In this document: positions 1-5,094 of the stretch, one piece after another
Layout of the letters: each line of letters starts with the position of its first letter
How positions within the stretch are numbered: position 1 is the stretch's first letter
DNA from: Verrucomicrobiia bacterium
GTDB taxonomy: Bacteria > Verrucomicrobiota > Verrucomicrobiia > Limisphaerales > UBA11358
Direction of reading: 5' to 3'
Assembly: GCA_030044395.1 (NCBI GenBank)
Contig: JASHVW010000211.1
Coordinates: 1-5,094 of the forward strand
DNA length: 5,094 nucleotides
Position numbers and translations under genes: made by a program
Notes under the pieces: model-generated
The model's input: the letters and a program-made list of their open reading frames with translations, nothing else
Database searches by the model: none
What the model was told of the DNA's origin: nothing

Positions 1-781
1 GGATTTTTTGCTCGAGGATTTTTTGCGCGGGCTTCACCCAGGGCACGTGGGCATAACTGAAAACCGCCAGGCGGTCGGGCTGCATTTCCAGGACGGAGTC
101 AAGGGTGCGGTTGAACGACTCGGCGGTTTGGTGGGGCAACCCGTAAATCAGGTCAAAATTGACCGAAGCGAAGCCGAGTTCGCGAGACCAGTCCAGGACC
201 CGCTGGGTCATATCACGCGGCTGAATGCGGTGGATGGCTTCCTGGACTTTGGGTTCAAAATCCTGCACGCCAAGGGAGGCGCGGTTGAAACCAATTTCGC
301 GCAGGGCCTCGATATGCTCCCGCGAAAGCCGGCGCGGATCAATTTCCACCCCCGCCTCGATATCGTCCGAAAATTTGAAATATTTGCGGATGATTTCGCC
401 CAGGCGGCGGATTTCATCCGGGCGCAAAAATGTCGGCGAGCCGCCACCCCAATGCAATTGGGTGACGCGGCGTTGGGGGTTGAGCCGCCCGGCCATTTGC
501 GCCATCTCGCGTTCGAGGTAGTCCAGGTAGGTATTTCCCTGCGAATGATTGAGGGTGATGACGGTAGTACAGCCGCAAAACCAGCAAAGGGTCTCGCAAA
601 AGGGAATATGGAAGTAGAGTGACAAGTCGCGCCGGGACTTGTTATTTTCAGCTATTTTTTCGGACAATTGTGGCCAGGTAACGGCGTCGGAAAACTTCGT
701 GGCGGGCGGATAGCTGGTGTACCGCGGACCCGGGACGTTGTATTTTTTCACCAACTCAAGGTTGACGTTCAGCGCGCTCAT
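1..781 (-). CDS. hemN: Oxygen-independent coproporphyrinogen III dehydrogenase HemN (3' end outside window)
   Basis: Radical SAM enzyme of heme synthesis that oxidatively decarboxylates two propionates of coproporphyrinogen III to give protoporphyrinogen IX without oxygen; cytoplasmic. Reading leftwards from the ATG at 781-779, 260 codons are open with no frameshift before the window edge; E. coli HemN has about 457 residues, so just over half is present. The N-terminus carries the HemN signature GPRYTSYP (residues 18-25), Tyr56, and the cluster motif Cys62-x3-Cys66-x2-Cys69-Gly-Cys71. These positions match the numbering I know for E. coli HemN, including the extra fourth cysteine that separates true HemN from HemW-like relatives. 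A glycine-rich SAM-binding motif reads WGGGSPT (111-117, Ser where Thr is usual); then come VEIDPR (145-150), GVQDF, DLIYGLP and FSYAHVP. The start overlaps the hemE stop by four bases (ATGA), so the two are surely one operon and probably translationally coupled. No Shine-Dalgarno motif precedes the start, only an AT-rich run. Confidence 0.95.
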   Translation of the reverse strand, partial: MSALNVNLELVKKYNVPGPRYTSYPPATKFSDAVTWPQLSEKIAENNKSRRDLSLYFHIPFCETLCWFCGCTTVITLNHSQGNTYLDYLEREMAQMAGRLNPQRRVTQLHWGGGSPTFLRPDEIRRLGEIIRKYFKFSDDIEAGVEIDPRRLSREHIEALREIGFNRASLGVQDFEPKVQEAIHRIQPRDMTQRVLDWSRELGFASVNFDLIYGLPHQTAESFNRTLDSVLEMQPDRLAVFSYAHVPWVKPAQKILEQKI

Positions 782-1803
782 TTGAAATTTTTCACAGTTT
801 CGGCCAGCGCCGACAGACTTTCCAGTTTGGCATCCGGCGGAACACCGTGGCCGAGATTAAAAATATGGCCGCGGGCGCCTCGCATATCGGTCAAGATCCG
901 GTTGGTTTCCGCGGCGACCTTCTCCGGCGTGGTCAAAAGCAAAAAGGGATCCAGGTTGCCCTGGACGCCCATTGTCGGCGGCAACAGTTTGCGAACGTCG
1001 GCCAACCGCATGCCGGAATCAATCCCCAAAACATTCGCGCCGGTTTCGACGAGTGTGTCCCAGTTGCCGTGAACGTCCTTGGAAAAAACTATCACGGGAA
1101 CCGTGCCTTTCAATTCCGCAATAATCTGCTTCATCCAGTTTCCCGACGCCACCGGAAAATCGCTTTGGGGCAGCAGGCCGCCCAGACTGTCAAAAATTTG
1201 CACGGCGTCCGCTCCGGCGAGGATTTGCATCTGCAAGAGGCGGGTAACGGCGACAGTTAACTTATTCACCAGCATCGAAAATACGTCCGGCCGGTTATAG
1301 AACAGTTTCCTGGCATGTTTAAAATCAGCGGAACTGCCGCCTTCGAGCATGAAGTTGGCGATGGTCCACGGTGAACCCGCAAATCCGATCAACGCGGTCT
1401 GGTCGCCGAGCGATTTTTTTACGCGTTGCAACGTATGAGGGATGTAATCCAATTTCTCCGGCAGGCCGGCCAGGTCGAGCGCCTGGATGTCTTCCGGATA
1501 CCGCAGCTCGAAGCTCATCTGAATACCACCGCCGTCGCGGAATTTATATCCCTGTCCCAGGCCCTCGGCGACGACGAGGATGTCGCTGAAGAGGATGGCG
1601 GCGTCGAAGTCGAAGCGGCGCACGGGTTGGAGGGTGACTTCGGCGGCCAATTCGGGGGTGCGGACAAGTTCGAGGAAGTCGTGATCCGCCTTGAGTTTGC
1701 GGTATTCGGGCAGGGCGCGTCCGGCCTGGCGCATGAGCCAGAACGGGGGGCGGTCCACGCTTTGGCACCGGCATGCATTGAGAAAACGCTGACGATTGGT
1801 CAT
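778..1803 (-). CDS. hemE: Uroporphyrinogen decarboxylase HemE
   Basis: Decarboxylates the four acetate side chains of uroporphyrinogen III to give coproporphyrinogen III, the substrate of the downstream hemN product; a cofactor-free cytoplasmic TIM-barrel enzyme, usually a homodimer. The 341 residues fit the family length. Motifs in order: WLMRQAGR (22-29, with substrate-binding Arg25 and Arg29), LFSDIL (71-76, Asp74 equivalent to the catalytic Asp86 of human UROD), GFAGSPWT (140-147), FDSLGG (204-209, Ser206 equivalent to human Ser219), VQGNLDP (280-286) and FNLGHGV (315-321, His319 equivalent to human His339). The position of human Tyr164 is Phe151 here, in NFMLEGG, which is unusual. I chose the ATG at 1803-1801 because the family begins a few residues before NRQRFL; an in-frame TTG at 1848 would add 15 residues that look nothing like the family. 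No Shine-Dalgarno motif is visible. It is the first gene of the leftward hem unit and is divergent from the gene at 1880. Confidence 0.97.
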   Translation of the reverse strand: MTNRQRFLNACRCQSVDRPPFWLMRQAGRALPEYRKLKADHDFLELVRTPELAAEVTLQPVRRFDFDAAILFSDILVVAEGLGQGYKFRDGGGIQMSFELRYPEDIQALDLAGLPEKLDYIPHTLQRVKKSLGDQTALIGFAGSPWTIANFMLEGGSSADFKHARKLFYNRPDVFSMLVNKLTVAVTRLLQMQILAGADAVQIFDSLGGLLPQSDFPVASGNWMKQIIAELKGTVPVIVFSKDVHGNWDTLVETGANVLGIDSGMRLADVRKLLPPTMGVQGNLDPFLLLTTPEKVAAETNRILTDMRGARGHIFNLGHGVPPDAKLESLSALAETVKNFK

Positions 1804-1879
1804 CTGGTGGCGGCAAGATAACCGAAATTTTGGCGACGGCGAGCGCAACTTTGCACACGGGGCGGTTTTTAAATTTTAA
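1804..1879. promoter_or_regulatory. Divergent intergenic region between hemE and the anti-sigma-like gene
   Basis: These 76 bases separate two start codons pointing away from each other, so promoters for both units should lie here or inside the flanking gene ends. The right end is a strongly AT-rich run (1866-1880) directly abutting the ATG at 1880; if it serves as a -10 region, the rightward transcript would be nearly or fully leaderless. A near-palindrome CCGAAATTTTGG lies at 1822-1833. I could not find a -35/-10 pair with good spacing in either direction, so no individual promoter is called. Confidence 0.45.
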
Positions 1880-2263
1880 ATGGATAGAGAACCGATTCAG
1901 GATGAATTGCGCGAATGGCTTTCGCGGTTGCCGGATGCCCCGGTGGCGTCCAATTTCACCGCGCGGGTAATGCAGGCGATTGACTTGGAGGAATCGGCTG
2001 CCGGGCGGGAGCGACGGTTTTTTTTCGGAAGTTGGCGGCTGTTTCTGCAGCGCGCCGCGGCAGCGGTCATTGCCGTGTCCATCGCCGGCCTTGCATTGCA
2101 ACATTACCGGGCCGATGCGCAGCGGAGCGAGCTGGCGAGGAACATCGCGCTGGTCGCCGACACGCCGATGCCCAGCGTGGAAGTTTTGACCAATTTTGAC
2201 GCCATCCGGCGGATGGGCCAGCCGGCACAGCCGGATGACGAACTTCTGGCGCTGCTGAAATGA
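1880..2263 (+). CDS. Small single-pass membrane protein, anti-sigma-factor-like
   Basis: A 127-residue protein. A charged cytoplasmic-type N-terminus contains LPDAPVASNFTARVMQAI (17-34), like the 'P..P..F..RV...I' stretch seen near the N-terminus of many small anti-sigma-like membrane proteins. A basic segment (residues 43-58) leads into one hydrophobic helix, about residues 59-74 (AAAAVIAVSIAGLALQ). The tail, about 50 residues, ends in NFDAIRRM and an acidic/leucine-rich DDELLALL close to the C-terminus. There is no His-x3-Cys-x2-Cys zinc motif, so it is not a classical ZAS-domain anti-sigma factor; the family call rests on layout and context and is inference. The gene ends in an ATGA overlap with the exported repeat protein downstream, implying coupled production. 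It starts 76 bases from divergent hemE, so no sigma factor gene lies beside it, although such genes often precede pairs of this type. No Shine-Dalgarno motif; the ATG follows TTTTTAAATTTTAA. Real gene: very likely; exact role: unknown. Confidence 0.78.
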   Translation: MDREPIQDELREWLSRLPDAPVASNFTARVMQAIDLEESAAGRERRFFFGSWRLFLQRAAAAVIAVSIAGLALQHYRADAQRSELARNIALVADTPMPSVEVLTNFDAIRRMGQPAQPDDELLALLK

Positions 2264-3222
2264 ACCGTTGGTCCCAGGCGCGCTGGCTTCTTGTTTTCTG
2301 TGCGGCAGGTCAATTGGCCGTTGGCCGTCCAGCAGCCGGAGGCGAAACAAACAATTTTTCTGTTGCCCGCGAAAGCAGCCCGCCGCTTAATCCTCCGCTG
2401 CCGCCGGGATATTCGCCGGTGGATTTGTTCCGGCGGCTGCTGGCGATGTCCCCGGAAGAACGCGACCAGTATCTGGCGAAGCGTCCCGCGGACATTCGCA
2501 AACGGATTCTCGACAAAGTGCAGGAGTATCTGGCCTTGGATCCCAATGAACGGGAATTGAGGCTGCGCGCGACGGAATTGCACTGGTTTTTGCTGCCGTT
2601 GTTTCGCGATCCGCCGGCGATCCGCGACGCGCAACTCGCCCAGGTGCCGGATGATTTGCGCGACCTGGTGAGGTCGCGGCTTTTGCAATGGGAAATTTTG
2701 CCGCCGCCGTTACAACAGGAATTTTTGGACAATGAACGGGCCTTGAGTTATTTCGCGGACGTGAACGCAACCAATGTATTACCGGAGGAGGACAAAAATG
2801 CGCCGAGCGAGGGCGAATGGGCGCGGTGGAGGGGTTTGTCAGAAAACGACCGGCGGATGATTACCGCACAGTTCAACGAATTCTTCACCTTGACATCGGA
2901 CGAAAAACAGCAAACGCTCAATACGCTTTCGGACGCCGAACGAGCGCAAATGGATAAGACGTTGCAATCGTTTTCCACATTGTCAGCGGACCAGCGCATT
3001 GAATGCATCCGGGCCTTCACTGAATTTACCGAGATGAGTGCACGGGACCGAGCGGAATTTTTAAAGAATGCAGAGCGCTGGTCGCAGCTTTCTCCCAAGG
3101 AGCGCCAGGCCTGGCGTGATTTGGTGGCGGAAGTTCCCAAATGGCCGCCGTTGCCGCCGGGCCTTCTGATTACCCCTCCGGCTCCGAAACTTTCGCCGCA
3201 AACTTCGCCGACGACCAATTGA
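2260..3222 (+). CDS. Exported helical-repeat protein, DUF3106-like
   Basis: A 320-residue protein of unknown function. The N-terminus looks like a Sec signal: Arg3 and Arg8, hydrophobic core at 9-21 (WLLVFCAAGQLAV), possible cleavage after AVG (22) or AAG (27). Cys14 lies in LVFC, which is not a good lipobox because of the Phe at -1, so I do not call a lipoprotein. After a proline-rich stretch (41-50) come two blocks of short helical repeats, residues 63-164 and 193-294, whose units begin L/M-S/D-x-x-x-R (SPEER, DPNER, SADQR, SARDR, SPKER) and contain aromatic and leucine positions. This is the pattern of DUF3106 proteins ('W..LSPeqR'). An acidic, Asn-rich linker separates the blocks, and the C-terminus (295-320) is rich in Pro, Ser and Thr. 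The start ATG overlaps the stop of the membrane protein gene as ATGA, so the two likely act together, for instance as membrane sensor and periplasmic partner (inference). No enzymatic motif is seen. Assignment to DUF3106 is by pattern only. Confidence 0.75.
   Translation: MNRWSQARWLLVFCAAGQLAVGRPAAGGETNNFSVARESSPPLNPPLPPGYSPVDLFRRLLAMSPEERDQYLAKRPADIRKRILDKVQEYLALDPNERELRLRATELHWFLLPLFRDPPAIRDAQLAQVPDDLRDLVRSRLLQWEILPPPLQQEFLDNERALSYFADVNATNVLPEEDKNAPSEGEWARWRGLSENDRRMITAQFNEFFTLTSDEKQQTLNTLSDAERAQMDKTLQSFSTLSADQRIECIRAFTEFTEMSARDRAEFLKNAERWSQLSPKERQAWRDLVAEVPKWPPLPPGLLITPPAPKLSPQTSPTTN
2446..2751 (+). repeat. Region coding for first block of 12/18-residue protein repeats
   Basis: Encodes residues 63-164 of the DUF3106-like protein. 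Units start at residues 63 (12 long, MSPEERDQYLAK), then 75, 93, 111, 129 and 147 (18 each). The arginine (Gln in the last unit) falls at the sixth position of every unit: residues 68, 80, 98, 116, 134 and 152. The units are too divergent to show as DNA repeats; the repetition is at protein level. Confidence 0.6.
2836..3141 (+). repeat. Region coding for second block of 12/18-residue protein repeats
   Basis: Encodes residues 193-294 of the DUF3106-like protein. Units start at 193 (18 residues), 211 (12) and then 223, 241, 259 and 277 (18 each). The last four align without gaps: LSDAERAQMDKTLQSFST, LSADQRIECIRAFTEFTE, MSARDRAEFLKNAERWSQ and LSPKERQAWRDLVAEVPK. The basic residue recurs at position six (198, 216, 228, 246, 264, 282). 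Confidence 0.7.
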
Positions 3223-3233
3223 GGCGAAGTAGA

Positions 3234-3252
3234 ATGAAATTTCAAATTTCAT
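3234..3252. repeat. Perfect 19-base palindrome between the DUF3106-like gene and lgt
   Basis: ATGAAATTTCAAATTTCAT: two nine-base arms around a single C, starting 11 bases after the upstream stop codon and ending 22 bases before the lgt start. As RNA it could fold into an eight-pair stem with a TCA loop; flanking GGCG (3223-3226) and CGCC (3255-3258) could extend it across an uneven internal loop. No U-run follows, so it is not a standard intrinsic terminator. It could be an operator for a dimeric regulator or a weak hairpin. The sequence is certain; any function is not. Confidence 0.5.
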
Positions 3253-3274
3253 CGCGCCACATTATTCTATCTCC

Positions 3275-4096
3275 GTGTATCCGATAGCGTTTCATTTGGG
3301 ACCTTTTACCGTCCACTGGTATGGCATCATGATTGCGCTGGCATTTCTTGCCGGGCTGTGGACGGCCACACTGCGAGCGCGCCGGGAAGACATTTCGCCT
3401 GACCGGATTGCTGACATCACGCTCTGGCTGATGATTGGCGCAATTGTTGGGGCGCGGTTTGTGTACGTGACGACGTATTGGCGCGAAGAATTCGCCGGGC
3501 AACCCATCGGGGAAATTTTCGCGGTCTGGCACGGCGGCCTGGTCTATTATGGTGGGTTCATCGGTGCAGCGATTTTTGGGATGGTCTATATCCGCTGGAA
3601 AAAGATGCCTTTGTGGAAGACGGCCGACGTCCTGGCGCCGAGTATCGCGCTGGGGAGCGTTTTTGGACGGGCCGGTTGCCTGCTGAATGGGTGCTGCTAT
3701 GGGCGGCCGACCGATGTGCCCTGGGCCATCACCTTTACCAATCCCCTGGCACATGAACTTTCGGGCACACCCCTCAATGTTCCGTTGCATCCGACGGAAA
3801 TATACGATGGGCTGTTGAACCTGGCGCTTTACCTGTTTCTGGCATGGCTGTTCAGGCGGAAGAAATTCGACGGCCAGGTTTTTGCGACGTATTTGATGTG
3901 CTATGCGGTGGCGCGGGGAATTGTCGAATGTTTCCGCGGTGACTATTCGGATTTGCACTATCATTTGGGCCTGACGCCGGCGCAATGGATCGGGGTGCCG
4001 ATCTTCATTGCCGGCCTGGCGCTGGCGGCTTTTCTGTCCCGGCGCGAATTGCCCAAGCCCGAATTATCCAAAAGGGAATTGACGAGTGGGAATTGA
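3275..4096 (+). CDS. lgt: Prolipoprotein diacylglyceryl transferase Lgt
   Basis: Inner-membrane enzyme that moves diacylglycerol from phosphatidylglycerol onto the lipobox cysteine of prolipoproteins, the first step of lipoprotein maturation. The 273 residues fit the family, with about seven hydrophobic segments. Landmarks: YPIAFHLGPFTVHWYGIM (2-19; Tyr16 aligns with E. coli Tyr26), GARFVYV (59-65), WHGGLVYYGGFIGA (85-98), GRAGCLLNGCCYGRP (131-145; Arg132 aligns with E. coli Arg143), HPTEIYD (172-178) and ARGIVECFRGD (213-223; Arg214 and Glu218 align with E. coli Arg239 and Glu243). Tyr92 stands where E. coli has His103 and Cys135 where it has Asn146; the GC-x4-CCYG form is, from memory, the common variant in PVC and several other phyla. 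The start is GTG: it matches the family N-terminus, and no ATG, GTG or TTG lies upstream in frame before a stop at 3230-3232. There is no Shine-Dalgarno motif. The last 20 residues are a charged cytoplasmic tail with an internal repeat. miaA follows 15 bases later on the same strand. Confidence 0.96.
   Translation: MYPIAFHLGPFTVHWYGIMIALAFLAGLWTATLRARREDISPDRIADITLWLMIGAIVGARFVYVTTYWREEFAGQPIGEIFAVWHGGLVYYGGFIGAAIFGMVYIRWKKMPLWKTADVLAPSIALGSVFGRAGCLLNGCCYGRPTDVPWAITFTNPLAHELSGTPLNVPLHPTEIYDGLLNLALYLFLAWLFRRKKFDGQVFATYLMCYAVARGIVECFRGDYSDLHYHLGLTPAQWIGVPIFIAGLALAAFLSRRELPKPELSKRELTSGN
4046..4094 (+). repeat. Degenerate 15-base tandem repeat at the 3' end of lgt
   Basis: GAATT recurs at 4046, 4061, 4076 and 4090, that is at steps of 15, 15 and 14 bases. 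In protein this reads ELPKP, ELSKR, ELTSG, and at a longer scale LSRRELPKPE followed by LSKRELTSGN. The final unit is one base short, which moves GAATTGA so that TGA becomes the lgt stop codon. The repeat lies in the dispensable-looking cytoplasmic tail. Confidence 0.5.
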
Positions 4097-4097
4097 A

Positions 4098-4111
4098 ATG
4101 GCCGTGTCTTT

Positions 4112-4115
<4 letters not shown>
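4098..4115 (+). other. Possible five-codon minicistron between lgt and miaA
   Basis: An ATG one base after the lgt stop opens a frame reading MAVSL and ends in TGA at 4113-4115, overlapping the miaA ATG (4112-4114) as ATGA. This could hand ribosomes from lgt to miaA across the 15-base gap by termination-reinitiation. Such a short frame easily arises by chance, and no Shine-Dalgarno motif precedes it. Confidence 0.15.
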
Positions 4116-5077
<962 letters not shown>

Positions 5078-5094
5078 CACCAACTCTTGGGATG
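5078..5094. other. Short tail after miaA, no terminator visible
   Basis: Only 17 bases follow the miaA stop. No hairpin or T-run is present. The window ends with ATG (5092-5094), which could open another gene on the same strand, but a bare ATG at the edge cannot be judged. Confidence 0.3.

Noticed and set aside
8..622. A 204-codon open frame on the plus strand
   Set aside because: It lies wholly antisense to hemN, whose motifs run unbroken on the other strand; its protein has no recognisable features and reflects codon bias of hemN.
1803..1848. Longer hemE starting at the TTG at 1848
   Set aside because: The added 15 residues do not resemble HemE N-termini, and the ATG at 1803 places NRQRFL at the usual distance from the start.
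1851..1879. A promoter made of TTGCAC and TAAATT or TTTTAA for the gene at 1880
   Set aside because: TTGCAC matches only half of the -35 consensus; the spacing is 13 bases to TAAATT or 17 to a poor -10, so no specific promoter is supported.
2260..2345. Lipoprotein signal at Cys14 of the DUF3106-like protein
   Set aside because: The residue before the cysteine is Phe, not Gly/Ala/Ser, and the cysteine sits early in the hydrophobic core; an ordinary Sec signal fits better.
1544..2350. A 268-codon minus-strand frame spanning hemE, the divergent gap and the anti-sigma-like gene
   Set aside because: It overlaps hemE out of frame and runs antisense to two better-supported genes; its composition is typical of a shadow frame.
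3234..3287. A 17-codon frame starting in the palindrome and overlapping the lgt start
   Set aside because: Its ATG exists because of the palindrome sequence, there is no ribosome binding site, and such short frames are expected by chance.
3242..3985. A 247-codon open frame on the minus strand
   Set aside because: It is antisense to lgt, which has clear family motifs throughout; the predicted protein is Arg/Pro/Gln-rich and unlike any family I know.

Overview
The window is a chromosomal stretch of ordinary bacterial genes with one less familiar two-gene unit in the middle. Six protein-coding genes fill almost all of it. There are no RNA genes, insertion sequences, CRISPR arrays or other signs of mobile DNA. 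The proteins point to a free-living Gram-negative bacterium. A Verrucomicrobiota-type (PVC) organism is my best guess, based on the style of the HemE, Lgt and anti-sigma/DUF3106-like proteins, on the lack of Shine-Dalgarno motifs and on the moderately GC-rich, AT-punctuated sequence. That assignment is inference, not proof.

Left part (1-1803, minus strand): two heme genes read leftwards. hemE (uroporphyrinogen decarboxylase) comes first. hemN (oxygen-independent coproporphyrinogen III dehydrogenase) follows, its start overlapping the hemE stop as ATGA, and it runs off the left edge after 260 codons. Together they catalyse two consecutive steps, uroporphyrinogen III to coproporphyrinogen III to protoporphyrinogen IX.

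Middle (1804-3222): a 76-base divergent intergenic region separates hemE from a rightward pair. The first gene encodes a 127-residue single-pass membrane protein resembling the small anti-sigma-like proteins of PVC and acidobacterial genomes. The second, again starting in an ATGA overlap, encodes a 320-residue exported protein built of 12- and 18-residue helical repeats like DUF3106. No sigma factor gene adjoins the pair.

Right part (3223-5094): a 52-base gap containing a perfect 19-base palindrome leads into lgt (prolipoprotein diacylglyceryl transferase, GTG start). Fifteen bases further on is miaA (tRNA dimethylallyltransferase), complete and ending 17 bases before the window edge. These two share a strand and are probably cotranscribed; their link to the upstream pair is uncertain.

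I see no convincing undescribed system. The parts most worth a second look are the membrane anti-sigma-like/DUF3106-like pair, the fixed repeat register of the second protein, and a Tyr-to-Phe change at a normally conserved active-site position of HemE.
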